This document shows positions 33,335-43,159 of a DNA stretch of 64,000 bases, in pieces. Location of the stretch: positions 62,001-126,000 of the forward strand of contig NZ_JAMKQJ010000011.1 in the NCBI RefSeq assembly GCF_024643205.1. Reading direction: 5' to 3'. The notes beneath the pieces were generated by a model. That model made no database searches and was not told the origin of the DNA. It was given only the letters and a program-made list of their open reading frames with translations. Position numbers and translations under genes: made by a program. This DNA comes from Parapedobacter tibetensis. GTDB taxonomy: Bacteria; Bacteroidota; Bacteroidia; Sphingobacteriales; Sphingobacteriaceae. How positions within the stretch are numbered: position 1 is the stretch's first letter; the number at the start of each line of letters is the position of its first letter.

Positions 33335-36300
33335 TCAGAATCCGATTTGTACGCCTGCCGAAAACAGCCGGGTTTGCGGATACTGGTCCTGTCCGTCGAT
33401 CCCCCTAGCGGTATTCCCCCCAGCCAATTCAGGATCCAATCCCGAGTATTTGGTCAATGTGAGTACATTCTGGGCGCTCACAAACACCCGGGTGTTGGTC
33501 ATACCGACTCGCTGCATCAGGGGCTGGGGAAGTGTGTACCCCAATTGTACGTTCCTGAGCTTCAGATAAGAACCATCTTCCACGAAATAACTCGAAGGTT
33601 TTCGAAAATTGCCGTTCGGATCGGTTGCGATCAGCCGCGGATGTTCAGTTGGGTTTTCCGGGGTCCAGGCTTCATACACATCGGTGGTTGAATTATAGTC
33701 GCTATACAACGTACGCGAGTAGGCTTTGTTGAGATTGAACAGTTCCACCCCTTGCACCCCTTGCAAAAATAGGCTAAGATCCCATCCCCGATACCCCACG
33801 TTCACATTCAAACCATACGTCATTTTTGGCCAGGGATTTCCGATATGAACACGATCATCATTGGTAATCACCCCGTCCCCGTTCATATCGCGGTACTTCA
33901 AGTCCCCCGCCGCTGTTCCCTCTTCCTGATAGTTACCCGTAGGAGACTGGCTATTCAAGGCATTGATCTCCTCGTCGCTCTGAAAAATACCATCTGCTAT
34001 CCAACCCCAATACATACTCATCGGATGTCCGGTTTCGGTAATCGTCAGGTTATAACCGCTCATGGCCGCACCACCTGCTCCCCCAGTCAGGAAATCGTCC
34101 GCATTCAACTGTTCTATTTCATTCTTGTTGAATGAAGTATTACCCGTTACATTCAGGTTCCAGTCGTTAAAGTCCTTCCGGTAGGTAAGCGCCAGTTCAA
34201 AACCGCGGTTACTGACCTGCCCGACATTAATCGGCGAACTGGACGGGCCGACATTGGCTGCCGCAATACCGGACGTAAGCGGCAGTTGCACATTGAACAA
34301 CATGTCGGTTGTTTTCTTTATATAATAGTCGGCCGTGAGGGTTATGCTCCCGTCCAAAAAGCCCGCATCGATGCCGATATTCGTTTGCCGCACCTCTTCC
34401 CATTTAACCTCTTCATTAGGAAACCTGCTCAAGTAAAACCCTCTGGATCTCGTACCCCCGTCAACTCCCGTAGCATCAAAAACATACGATGAGCGGATAT
34501 TGTTATAGGTTCTGGAGTAGATAAAGTCCGCAATCCGATCCGACCCCAGTATGCCCCAACCGGCCCTAAGCTTCAGATCAGAAAGTACGGGTATGTTTTG
34601 CATAAAAGGCTCTTCGATCATACGCCATCCCGCGGAAAAAGATGGAAAAACCCCGTAGCGGTTTTCCGGCCCGAAACGGGAGGACCCATCGCGGCGGACA
34701 TTCGCCGTAAGCAAATATTTACCGCTATACGTGTAATTCACCCGCCCGAACACGGACGCTAGCCGGTACATCCCCAGGGTATTCCTATTGACGATGTCCA
34801 CCTCGCCCGAAGCCAGGGCGAAGCTATAACTCACATCGACCGGAAAATCCAAGGCTTTGGCACTAAACGCCGTCCCATCACTTTGGAAGCGTTCGTATCC
34901 GGCCATCGCAGAAAAATCATGCTTCCCGAGCGTATTGGCATATGTAAGCACCACATTGGTATTGTACTCTTCGACGTCATCGCTGGCATGCGTCAGTGAA
35001 TTTATCGGATCACCCTGCGTACCATAGTCAAACGCCTCCTGGAAATTTTGCGTGCGGCCGGCCAAAATATTTGCTCCGAACGAGCCCCGGAGTGTTAAAC
35101 CGGGTAGCGGCTCAAGTTCGGCATACACATTTCCGTTTATACGTGTGTTCGTTGACAATATATGCGATTGCCATTCCTGGGCCACCGGGTTACCCCCGTT
35201 AAAATAGGTCGGCCCACGCCCCCACCCTCCAAAAGAATTGGATGCGTCGTATACAGGCATAATCGGAATAGACCGGTATATCCGTTCCAAATCCCGTGTG
35301 TCATTATCGGTGGGGTTATTCCGAGACCGGGACACTAATATCGATTCGCCGATCTTCAGCATTTTCCCAATCTTGAAATCGGAATTGGCCCGTACCGCAA
35401 AGCGTTCGAACCAGTTGTTGATCATGACTCCGTTCTCGCGGTCGTACGCGCCTGAAACATAGAACTTTGATCGCTCATTCCCACCGGATACCGAAAGGTT
35501 GTAGGTTTGCTCCAACCCATTCCCGGCATATAGTTCGTCTGCCCAATTCGTGCTGGGCAACGATGCGGGATTGTCCCACGCGCTTTCCGGGGTTTGGCCC
35601 GCTGCTTCGCGGGATTTTGTACCCGTTTCCACAAATTGTAGGGTATTGAGCATCTTGGGTAAGCTAACGGCTTCCCGCCAGCCAACTTGTGTACCCAAGT
35701 TTACCGTAACCTTATCCTGGGCCGCCCCCCGCTTGGTTGTCACCAAAATTACACCATGGGCGGCGCGGGCGCCATAGATAGCCGCTGCTGAGGCATCCTT
35801 CAATATTTCGATGGATTCCGCGTCGTTCATATTGAAATAATTACCCGGAGCCATTGGTACACCGTCTATGACCCACAGCGGTGTGCTGTTTCCGATCGTA
35901 CCCGCTCCCCGGATTTGGATGGAACTCCCTGATCCGGGTTTCCCCTCAGACCTGGAAACGATAACCCCCGCCGCCTTGCCCTGCAGCGCTGTTGCCAAGC
36001 TCCGCTCCGATACTTTGGTGATTTCTTCGATAGGAACAGACGAAACCGAGCCGGTTAGGTCGCTCTTTTTCTGCGTGCCGTACCCAATCACCACTACTTC
36101 GTCCATCGTGCTGTGCGTCGCGTGGAGTGTCGCATCTATCGTGGAGCGGGTGCCCACCTGCAATTCCAATGGTTCAAAGCCCACCATACTGAACATCACA
36201 ATCCCGTTGTCCGAAACATCCTGCAATTCATAGTGCCCTTGTGTGTTGGTAGACGCACCTAGCGATGTGCCCTTGATGGCGACAGACACACCCTCCAAAG

Positions 36301-36409
36301 GTGCGCCGGTGGTATCGCTCACCGTCCCGCGGAGTGTCCGTTGCTGGGCCTGAACCTGAAGCAGGGTTGTGGTGAGCAAAATGAGCATCAGCTTACAATT
36401 TAAATACAT
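33335..36409 (-). CDS. SusC/RagA TonB-dependent transporter without STN domain, PUL-B second pair
   Basis: 1024 aa from the ATG at 36409. The signal peptide ends VQAQ (about 22) and leads straight into the CarboxypepD_reg-like domain (TLRGTVSDTTGAPLEGVSVAIKG). Then TonB-box-like DEVVVIGYGTQKKSDLTGSV, the plug with TIGNSTPLWVIDGVPMAPG and SIEILKDASAAAIYGARAAHGV, and a beta barrel ending LFSAGVQIGF. Unlike the SusC at 39.7 kb it has no STN domain, so it should import but not signal to the anti-sigma factor. Its 60-nt leader repeats a block found before that other SusC gene. With its SusD and a hydrolase it forms the second of two similar modules. Confidence 0.94.
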   Translation of the reverse strand: MYLNCKLMLILLTTTLLQVQAQQRTLRGTVSDTTGAPLEGVSVAIKGTSLGASTNTQGHYELQDVSDNGIVMFSMVGFEPLELQVGTRSTIDATLHATHSTMDEVVVIGYGTQKKSDLTGSVSSVPIEEITKVSERSLATALQGKAAGVIVSRSEGKPGSGSSIQIRGAGTIGNSTPLWVIDGVPMAPGNYFNMNDAESIEILKDASAAAIYGARAAHGVILVTTKRGAAQDKVTVNLGTQVGWREAVSLPKMLNTLQFVETGTKSREAAGQTPESAWDNPASLPSTNWADELYAGNGLEQTYNLSVSGGNERSKFYVSGAYDRENGVMINNWFERFAVRANSDFKIGKMLKIGESILVSRSRNNPTDNDTRDLERIYRSIPIMPVYDASNSFGGWGRGPTYFNGGNPVAQEWQSHILSTNTRINGNVYAELEPLPGLTLRGSFGANILAGRTQNFQEAFDYGTQGDPINSLTHASDDVEEYNTNVVLTYANTLGKHDFSAMAGYERFQSDGTAFSAKALDFPVDVSYSFALASGEVDIVNRNTLGMYRLASVFGRVNYTYSGKYLLTANVRRDGSSRFGPENRYGVFPSFSAGWRMIEEPFMQNIPVLSDLKLRAGWGILGSDRIADFIYSRTYNNIRSSYVFDATGVDGGTRSRGFYLSRFPNEEVKWEEVRQTNIGIDAGFLDGSITLTADYYIKKTTDMLFNVQLPLTSGIAAANVGPSSSPINVGQVSNRGFELALTYRKDFNDWNLNVTGNTSFNKNEIEQLNADDFLTGGAGGAAMSGYNLTITETGHPMSMYWGWIADGIFQSDEEINALNSQSPTGNYQEEGTAAGDLKYRDMNGDGVITNDDRVHIGNPWPKMTYGLNVNVGYRGWDLSLFLQGVQGVELFNLNKAYSRTLYSDYNSTTDVYEAWTPENPTEHPRLIATDPNGNFRKPSSYFVEDGSYLKLRNVQLGYTLPQPLMQRVGMTNTRVFVSAQNVLTLTKYSGLDPELAGGNTARGIDGQDQYPQTRLFSAGVQIGF

Positions 36410-36423
36410 ACTTTCCCCTTGTT

Positions 36424-36440
36424 TTAAGGTTAAACAATCA
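36424..36440 (-). repeat. conserved SusC leader block, copy 1
   Basis: The 17-nt sequence on the plus strand TTAAGGTTAAACAATCA is identical at 43062-43078. Similarity continues on both sides (CCTTG before, ATTCAGATGG after). Both copies lie 14 nt upstream of a SusC ATG. It is either a relic of module duplication or a retained regulatory or ribosome-loading element. Confidence 0.7.
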
Positions 36441-36469
36441 GCCCCCATTCAGATGGATTAAGTTTTTCG

Positions 36470-38104
36470 TTATTTGGTGAATGTGATTTCATCCCAATAG
36501 GCCACCCCTTCGCCATTGTGTTCCAGCGAGATGACCACCCACTCATTTACCGCCACAAAACTCACTTCTATTCTCGTGTATTTCCCTTGGGATTCGGCAT
36601 AAGTAACTACTTTTTCAGCCTTCTCTTTCCCCAGCACATCGAAACCCATGCCCCTTAGGGTTGCCCGGGAACTGTCTCCGCTTAGCTTTACCCGGGCACA
36701 GATCTTATAGCGTTGTCCGGGGATCAGCCCCTCTACCAAGCGCCGGCACCGGTTTGCCGATATCTGTGGCCGGATGGGTTTGGCCATCTTCAAATAGCTA
36801 TCCCCTTTGAAGGCTCCAGGCGAGTCATCGTGAATAAAATCTACCGATTCCCATTCCTGGGGTATCGAGCTTTGCGCGCCGCCGCGGGGCCATCCTTTGA
36901 AAGACACCACCCATCCACGCGACTTGTCGGGGTTTTCCTCTTCGAATCCGCCGTTGATACCTCTGGAAACCAAATGCGGTTCCACTTGCCAAAGCTCCTT
37001 ATAAGCCTGGTATTCCTTCTCGTAGGGTGTGAACCCATTCGCTGTTGGACGGTCAACATCCAAAATATTGTACTCTCCATTATTAGCCTTCGAGCCGAGT
37101 AGCGAATACATGACGATGTATTTGCAACCCAAGGCTTTCATCTGGATCAAATCGTTCCCCACCCAGCGTGCCTTAAAATCGCGTGCGTCTTCCTCGGTGG
37201 CTCCGGACCATACGCGCGGCAGTATCAGGTGCGTCCCGTTTTCATTAAGCACTATTCCACGGCGCGGGAAACCCATTTCCTCAGCCCGATCGATGGCATC
37301 CCAGATCAACTTCTCCGATCTTGGAGCATCTTCGCCGATATCCACGTGCTTATGAAAGCCGAAGTAGTCACAGTATTGGGTTATCCCCCGCTCGGCCAGT
37401 TGCACTGATCCACGATTGATTTCCAACGTGTTAACCGGGCAGGATATCACTATTATTTCGGGATTCACTGCCTTCAAAGCCCTATAAAACACCTCCTGTA
37501 TGCGCAGTACCTGATCGACCGTCAATGGCACGCCATCCCCCCGCATGCCGGCAGTAAAGGGTTCGTTTACCGCCGAATAATAAAGGGGCCGGGTGCCGTA
37601 ATACCTCGCCATCTCCTGCACGTACCACCTGCAGTTCTCCTCCCAAACCGGCCCATAATCATCCGGGTTTACGACCACGCGGTCTACTATAAGGGGAATG
37701 GCATACCGGATACCTTCTTCATCCAGCACTTTATACATCTTATCCAAGTAATCGAAGTCGATAGGGTCGCCTTTTTCCACTTTTCTGTCCTTTCCCCCCA
37801 CCGCAAGGTATCCTACAGACTCCCGTACGCCCATGGTCTTCAGGTCTTTCAAGTGGTTTATGATGGACGCCCGTATCTTTTTACGTTCGTCCGTGTCATT
37901 TGCGTCCCGGTACGTGTAGTTATCCAAATTCGCATTGAAAAGGATATTCCCTTTATAACTTTCATCAATGGGAAAAACATTCGCTTTTTCCGTTGAAAGA
38001 TCTCCCTTGAAGTCTGCGCGCTTGCATCCAGAGAAAAACAGTACGGCCATCAAAAGGACGAAGTATTTTGCTAACGGTAGAAATCGTTTGATATTAGTTT
38101 CCAT
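36470..38104 (-). CDS. clan-A-like glycoside hydrolase lipoprotein with C-terminal beta-sandwich, paralog 2
   Basis: 544 aa. Lipobox FFSGC (Cys 27). The barrel region contains YYSAVNEPFTAGMRGDG with candidate acid/base Glu 181, GFHKHVDIGEDAP and GIVLNENGTHL with candidate nucleophile Glu 288, plus KYIVMYSLLGSKANNGEYN shared with the paralog at 43.2 kb. The C-terminal domain starts near INGGFEEENPDKSRGW and carries RCRRLVEGLIPGQRYKICAR and the end HNGEGVAYWDEITFTK. It lies 27 nt downstream of the first SusD and 60 nt upstream of the second SusC. The closest copy is paralog 3. Same unknown family; the substrate is presumably part of the sulfated glycan handled by PUL-B. Confidence 0.75.
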   Translation of the reverse strand: METNIKRFLPLAKYFVLLMAVLFFSGCKRADFKGDLSTEKANVFPIDESYKGNILFNANLDNYTYRDANDTDERKKIRASIINHLKDLKTMGVRESVGYLAVGGKDRKVEKGDPIDFDYLDKMYKVLDEEGIRYAIPLIVDRVVVNPDDYGPVWEENCRWYVQEMARYYGTRPLYYSAVNEPFTAGMRGDGVPLTVDQVLRIQEVFYRALKAVNPEIIVISCPVNTLEINRGSVQLAERGITQYCDYFGFHKHVDIGEDAPRSEKLIWDAIDRAEEMGFPRRGIVLNENGTHLILPRVWSGATEEDARDFKARWVGNDLIQMKALGCKYIVMYSLLGSKANNGEYNILDVDRPTANGFTPYEKEYQAYKELWQVEPHLVSRGINGGFEEENPDKSRGWVVSFKGWPRGGAQSSIPQEWESVDFIHDDSPGAFKGDSYLKMAKPIRPQISANRCRRLVEGLIPGQRYKICARVKLSGDSSRATLRGMGFDVLGKEKAEKVVTYAESQGKYTRIEVSFVAVNEWVVISLEHNGEGVAYWDEITFTK

Positions 38105-38131
38105 TTTTTCGTGTTTAAATTAATGAATGAG

Positions 38132-39676
38132 TTACTGGTAGCCCGGATTCTGTTCCATTAAAGGGTTGGAATCCATCTCCAGCAGCGGTATCGGGAACAG
38201 TTTGTGCGTATCCTCATTAAACCTTTCTTTTACTTGAGGCCGCTTTTTTGCCATTACTACCTCACCTAGACGCTCATACCTGATCAGATCGTGCCACCGC
38301 GAACAGTCTTCATAGCAAAGCTCCCAAGAGCGCTCCTGCAATACCGTGTCTATAAATTCGGCCAGTGGCAATCCCGAATAGTCGAGCGAGTCCGCCACGT
38401 CTACCGGTTTACCAAACGCTCTTCTTTTTACTGCATTCAATGCCGAATACGAGGCTTCCGATGGCGACCCATTCGCCATAGCCGAGGCCTCTGCGTATAG
38501 CAGCAGTATGTCTGCATAGCGGATCAACGGATAGTCGTAAGGCGAATTGTACCCCACATACGAGCCGTCGCGCCGGAATTTGGCAATGCCGAAGTGGGTA
38601 ACCTTTGTGCTTGGCGCGGTAGCGCCGTTTTTTCCTGCCAAGAAGTTGGATATCGTCCAATTGCGCCGGGTATCCAAGCTATCATAAGATTGGTAGAAAG
38701 ACTGTTCCACTTTTACCGTTCCAAAACCGGCGATATTGTCCCAGCTATTCCCGTTCGCCCCGCCAAAGGGCACGATACCCCCATGGGATCCCAACGTGGT
38801 TCGCTCGCCCGGGCTATCGCTAAATTTAACGGCCAGTATGACTTCATCGTTCACCTCGGTAGCCCGGTCATTCCCGCCAAAGACATCCACAAAATCGTCC
38901 AACAACCGGTGTTCGCCCGAGGTCATGACCTCCTCGGCATAATCGGCTGCCTCCGCCCATTTGGTCTCATCATGGAGCGGATACGTAGCCCAGGTGGAAT
39001 ACACCCGTGCCAGCAAAGCCCAAGCCGCGGTTTTTGTAACCCGTCCGTTTTCGGCGGCGCCGAGTTCGCCCGGTAGGAGCAGGTACTCCTGTGCAGAAAG
39101 CAGGTCCGACTCGATTTGCTGGTAGACCGCCAGCACCGGAGACCGTTCGATGGCGATCACGTCTTCTGCCGTTAGGCTCGCTGTTTCCGTCAATTTAAGG
39201 GGAACCGCTCCGTAAAACCGTACGAGATTGAAGTAATACAATGCCCGTAGAAACTTTGCTTGGGCGATAAAATGCTGTAGGTTCTCCGTGTTGAAACGTT
39301 TATCTTCCAACAGGGGCTCCACCCGGTTGATGACCGTGTTTGCCCGATTGATGCCGACATAATGCCCCTTCCAGACTTGCGACGGAATCTGTGAGCTTGG
39401 ACCATAAGCGTACAGATCCATTTGGTGGAATTTGTTGGCCACATCGTTGTTGTTTGACCGGAGCTGGTCTGTGCCGGTCATCCCCACGGTGAGTAAGTGT
39501 TGCTTGTAACCGGCTGCGGCCAACGCATCGTAGATGCCATTGACCGCGATCTCGATATTCTCTTCGGAAGTAAAAAAGGTTTCGGATGCCAACAATGATT
39601 CCGGGGTCTCCTCCAAAAATTTCTGGCAGCCTGATAGCAGGCCAGTCAACAATCCAAGTAGTAATAGCTTCTTCAT
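38132..39676 (-). CDS. SusD/RagB-family lipoprotein, PUL-B first pair
   Basis: 514 aa. Lipobox LLSGC (Cys 17), directly followed by QKFLEETPESLLASETFF, the usual mature start. SusD landmarks are NIEIAVNGIYDALAAAG, HFIAQAKFLRALYYFNLVRFYGAVPL, PLIRYADILLLYAEASAMANG and QERSWELCYEDCSRWHDLIRYERLG, ending in the canonical IPLLEMDSNPLMEQNPGYQ. It lies 9 nt after the STN-bearing SusC. It is only distantly similar to the second SusD of the locus, so the two pairs probably bind different parts of the substrate. Confidence 0.95.
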   Translation of the reverse strand: MKKLLLLGLLTGLLSGCQKFLEETPESLLASETFFTSEENIEIAVNGIYDALAAAGYKQHLLTVGMTGTDQLRSNNNDVANKFHQMDLYAYGPSSQIPSQVWKGHYVGINRANTVINRVEPLLEDKRFNTENLQHFIAQAKFLRALYYFNLVRFYGAVPLKLTETASLTAEDVIAIERSPVLAVYQQIESDLLSAQEYLLLPGELGAAENGRVTKTAAWALLARVYSTWATYPLHDETKWAEAADYAEEVMTSGEHRLLDDFVDVFGGNDRATEVNDEVILAVKFSDSPGERTTLGSHGGIVPFGGANGNSWDNIAGFGTVKVEQSFYQSYDSLDTRRNWTISNFLAGKNGATAPSTKVTHFGIAKFRRDGSYVGYNSPYDYPLIRYADILLLYAEASAMANGSPSEASYSALNAVKRRAFGKPVDVADSLDYSGLPLAEFIDTVLQERSWELCYEDCSRWHDLIRYERLGEVVMAKKRPQVKERFNEDTHKLFPIPLLEMDSNPLMEQNPGYQ

Positions 39677-39685
39677 AACAGTTCT

Positions 39686-42600
39686 TTAAAATTTTACCTG
39701 TACACCAAATGTATAAATCCGGGAAAGGGGATACGCTGCCCAATCGATCCCCGGCGCAACGGGGTTACGATTCACATTCGCTTCGGGGTTGTATCCCTTG
39801 TAGTTGGTCCATGTAAGCAAGTTTTGGCCCATCGCATATACCCTTAAGGTCTTCAGCGGTGTGCGTTTCAACAGGTCAGGCCGGAGTGTATAACCCAAGG
39901 TTACGTTACGCAGGCGTAAAAACGACCCATCTTCGATGTATCGTTCGACCAGCCGGTTCACTTCACTTTTTCCGATAGCGGGCAATTCGGCGTCCTGATT
40001 TTCGGATGTCCAACTGCCTTCTAAAGCGATGGGCGACTTGTTCCTGGGATCGGTTATTTCTTCGAGGTAAATCCGATTGGCATTGTATACGCTGTTGCCG
40101 TATGACCAGTTGAAGAACACGCTCAAATCGAGATTTTTGTACCTCAAGTCGTTTGTAAAACCACCGTAGTGTTTGGGCTGAGCATTTCCGAGGATTACAC
40201 GATCATCATCATTAATGACCCCATCGCCATTTTGATCCACAAAGTTCCATCTGCCGGCCTGTCGCTGCTCTGCCTGCGTTGGATTGTCCGGCAACCCGAC
40301 GATCCCATCGGTTTGGTAGCCGTAGAACGTACCGATAGGGGAGCCCGGTTGTAAAATCACCTCATTCACCACCGTATGGCTTCCGCCAACTACATTGACA
40401 AAGATCTGTTCATATGGCCCCAAGTCCAGTACTTTATTGCGGATAAACGATATATTGAAGCTCGTGCTCCACTCAAAATCCCGCTTGGCAATGTTCTTTG
40501 AATTGATACCGATCTCCAGTCCGGTGTTTTGCAAGCTACCAATGTTCTGCAGTGCCGGTGCGGCAACGCCCGCCGAAGGAATCAGATTGATGGCCAAGAG
40601 CAGGTCTTCCGTCTTTTTGTGGAATGCATCAACGGTTGCGTTCAGCCTATTCTTGAACAACCCTACATCCAAGCCTAGATTGTATTGGGTGGTTTTTTCC
40701 CACGTCAAATCCGGATTGGCTACACGATCGGTGCCTACCGCAATGTTGGCCCCTCCATCGCCTGTTCCGAAACTGTAGAAATTGACCCCAAGGGACGATA
40801 GGGACTGGTAACGCTGCACCTCCTGGTTTCCGGTGACACCGTACCCCAACCGCAGTTTGAGATCGCTGATGGCTTTTACGTCTTTCAGGAATGCTTCGTT
40901 TGATAGCCTCCATGCGAAAGCGGCCGCAGGGAAATACCCCCATTTATTGCCCTTGGCAAAACGTGATGAGCCATCGGCCCGCAAACTGAGGGTAACCAGG
41001 TACCGCTCGTCAAACTGGTAGTTTACCCTTCCCAAACCCGAGGCAATGGACCACTCGTCGACGCTTGATTTGGGGATAACCGGATTCGTACCCAACCCGA
41101 TGTTGTTGAAACCCAAATCTTCAATGTCAAAATCGAAGTTGAGAATCTCATTGAATGTTCGCCGACCGGATTGTAAGGTGCCTCCCCCCAACACGGTGAG
41201 GTGGTGCTTTCCGAATTGTTTATCGTACGTGAGCGTATTCTCATTCACCCAATCCCGGTTGTTCGCGTTCCGGATCTGTACCCGCCCCCCAACTGCAGCA
41301 CCGGCCCCTACACGGGATGAGTGGAATGCGTTGCGTTTCTGATTAAGCACATTGGCGCCGGCCATCACTTTAAAGGTCAATGCTTTCGTAATGTCGTATT
41401 CCACCGACACATTCCCCATAAGCCGGTCTGCGGTATTTTCCAGGTCAATTTCATTGAGCACGGATAGGGGACTATAGTTGGCAGATCCGCCGATTTCACT
41501 GGTGGGTTCCAGATTTTCATTCGGAATTACCGGCGGGAAGAACAGTGCTTGGTTTACCACGCCGGCATTCTGGTTGTTGGTGCCACCGGTGGCCGCCCCG
41601 TCTTGTTTGACAAACGAAGCCGAAACCAAGGTTGAGAAACGCATTTTTGGAGAAATATTGCCCCGCAAGTTGAGGCGACCCGTGAAACGGTCGAATGCCG
41701 AGGTCTTGATGATCCCCTGGTCGTTGAAATAACCAAACGAGGTGTTGTACTTGATGTTTTTGACCCCGCCACTCATGCCCAACACATGGTTTTGCATCAC
41801 CGCTTGCCGGTAGATGGCGTCCTGCCAGTTGGTCGTTGCTGAATCCGCGTACCGCTCCGGATTTTCGAAGGGGTTTTCTTCATTGTTGATACGTCTGATA
41901 TTTTGATAGGTCGCATATTGTAGCGCATCCATCACGGTTAGCTGTTCGGTTAGGTTCTTTATCCCTGCATAGGCATTGTATGTAATGGTGGGCTGCCCAA
42001 CCTGCCCGCTTTTGGTGGTAATGATCACAACCCCATTAGCTCCCCGGGCGCCATAGATAGCCGTTGCTGACGCATCTTTGAGAATTTGGATGGATTCAAT
42101 ATCGCTGGGGTTTATGCCCGCAAGGATATTGGTGCTGGCGGTGGCCGCGTAATCCGCCCCCATCGCTTCTTGCTCGTCGTCAATGATCGGAAACCCGTCG
42201 ATGACGTAAAGGGGCTCATTTGAAGCGCTGATGGAGGTGCCCCCCCGTACCCGGATAGACGCGCCGCCGCCGGGGCTACCCTCGCCGCTGAGCACCTGTA
42301 CACCGGCGGCTCGCCCCGTCAATGCATCGATAAACGAGGTGTTGACGGTTTTTTCCAACTCGGCCGACGAAACAGATGCAATCGCACCCGTCACGTCCCC
42401 CTTCTTCTGCGTACCATAGCCAACCACCACCACCTCATCCACCTCGCTAAACGTTGCTTTGAGTACAACATCTACCGTGGTACGATTCCCCACAGGTATG
42501 CCCGCGGTCTCAAATCCGAGCATACTAAACACCAGTATCGCATTTTTCGGGACATTTCGCATTTGGTATTGTCCTGCTGCATTGGTGGAGACACCCCGAT

Positions 42601-43048
42601 CCGTTCCTTTGATCGATACCGACGCGCCCACCAGCGGTGCACCGGTGGTGTCCCTTACCGACCCCCGAAGGATCCGGGGTTGCTTCGCCTTATCGGTCGG
42701 CCGCGGTATATCCCGTTGGCCCTTTGGGTAAATCATGATGGTCTTGTCTTCCATCATGTAGTCCAACCCTTGCCCCGCCAAACTGGCCTCGAGCGCTTCT
42801 TCCAGCGTCCCTTTTTCGATAGCGAAGGTTACCGGTTTCGCGTGCCGGAAAATCCCATTGTTGTAGAAAAAAACATAGTCGCTTTGCTGTTCGATGGCCG
42901 AAAGCACCTGCTTCAACGGAAGTTCCCGGGCCGAAAACGTGATGCTCTGGGAAAATCCCCTGGCCTGAACCTGAAGCATGGCGACGGTTAGTAACATCAT
43001 CGTCAATTTCATAACTAACCAATAATTCGTTTTATAATTTAAATGCAT
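39686..43048 (-). CDS. SusC/RagA TonB-dependent transporter with STN domain, PUL-B first pair
   Basis: 1120 aa from the ATG at 43048. The signal peptide ends VQARGFSQ. An STN domain occupies about 40-110 (KQVLSAIEQQSDYVFFYN and QGLDYMMEDKTIMIYPKGQ). The CarboxypepD_reg-like domain follows (ILRGSVRDTTGAPLVGASVSIKG), then DEVVVVGYGTQKKGDVTGAI, the plug SISASNEPLYVIDGFP and SIQILKDASATAIYGARGANGVVIITTK, and the barrel ending IYTFGVQVKF. The STN domain makes it the likely sensor for the FecR/ECF pair at 46.3-48.2 kb. The gene is preceded by a 112-nt gap containing a perfect 10-bp inverted repeat and a leader block shared with the other SusC of the locus. Confidence 0.95.
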   Translation of the reverse strand: MHLNYKTNYWLVMKLTMMLLTVAMLQVQARGFSQSITFSARELPLKQVLSAIEQQSDYVFFYNNGIFRHAKPVTFAIEKGTLEEALEASLAGQGLDYMMEDKTIMIYPKGQRDIPRPTDKAKQPRILRGSVRDTTGAPLVGASVSIKGTDRGVSTNAAGQYQMRNVPKNAILVFSMLGFETAGIPVGNRTTVDVVLKATFSEVDEVVVVGYGTQKKGDVTGAIASVSSAELEKTVNTSFIDALTGRAAGVQVLSGEGSPGGGASIRVRGGTSISASNEPLYVIDGFPIIDDEQEAMGADYAATASTNILAGINPSDIESIQILKDASATAIYGARGANGVVIITTKSGQVGQPTITYNAYAGIKNLTEQLTVMDALQYATYQNIRRINNEENPFENPERYADSATTNWQDAIYRQAVMQNHVLGMSGGVKNIKYNTSFGYFNDQGIIKTSAFDRFTGRLNLRGNISPKMRFSTLVSASFVKQDGAATGGTNNQNAGVVNQALFFPPVIPNENLEPTSEIGGSANYSPLSVLNEIDLENTADRLMGNVSVEYDITKALTFKVMAGANVLNQKRNAFHSSRVGAGAAVGGRVQIRNANNRDWVNENTLTYDKQFGKHHLTVLGGGTLQSGRRTFNEILNFDFDIEDLGFNNIGLGTNPVIPKSSVDEWSIASGLGRVNYQFDERYLVTLSLRADGSSRFAKGNKWGYFPAAAFAWRLSNEAFLKDVKAISDLKLRLGYGVTGNQEVQRYQSLSSLGVNFYSFGTGDGGANIAVGTDRVANPDLTWEKTTQYNLGLDVGLFKNRLNATVDAFHKKTEDLLLAINLIPSAGVAAPALQNIGSLQNTGLEIGINSKNIAKRDFEWSTSFNISFIRNKVLDLGPYEQIFVNVVGGSHTVVNEVILQPGSPIGTFYGYQTDGIVGLPDNPTQAEQRQAGRWNFVDQNGDGVINDDDRVILGNAQPKHYGGFTNDLRYKNLDLSVFFNWSYGNSVYNANRIYLEEITDPRNKSPIALEGSWTSENQDAELPAIGKSEVNRLVERYIEDGSFLRLRNVTLGYTLRPDLLKRTPLKTLRVYAMGQNLLTWTNYKGYNPEANVNRNPVAPGIDWAAYPLSRIYTFGVQVKF

Positions 43049-43061
43049 ACTTTTACCTTGT

Positions 43062-43078
43062 TTAAGGTTAAACAATCA
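43062..43078 (-). repeat. conserved SusC leader block, copy 2
   Basis: Identical 17-nt counterpart of 36424-36440 and at the same distance (14 nt) from the SusC ATG. Confidence 0.7.
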
Positions 43079-43132
43079 ATTCCAATTCAGATGGGTGAGA
43101 CCTTGAACGCCCTGCCTTTTGGGCGGGTTTTC

Positions 43133-43159
43133 GCCGGAAGTGCCGCAAACACTTCCGGC
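43133..43159 (-). terminator. hairpin between a hydrolase gene and susC (attenuator or mRNA-end structure)
   Basis: A perfect 10-bp inverted repeat, GCCGGAAGTG (43133-43142) and CACTTCCGGC (43150-43159), with a 7-nt loop. It starts immediately after the hydrolase stop codon. No T-run follows in the direction of transcription, so complete termination is unlikely. It could protect the upstream message, or reduce read-through into susC and set a stoichiometry. A second, weaker 5-bp hairpin (CGCCC/GGGCG, 43108-43125) lies next to it. Confidence 0.5.

Noticed and set aside
43108..43159. CRISPR-like or REP-like repeat array upstream of susC
   Set aside because: Only one perfect inverted repeat and one weak hairpin are present. 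There is no array of regularly spaced repeats here or elsewhere in the window.
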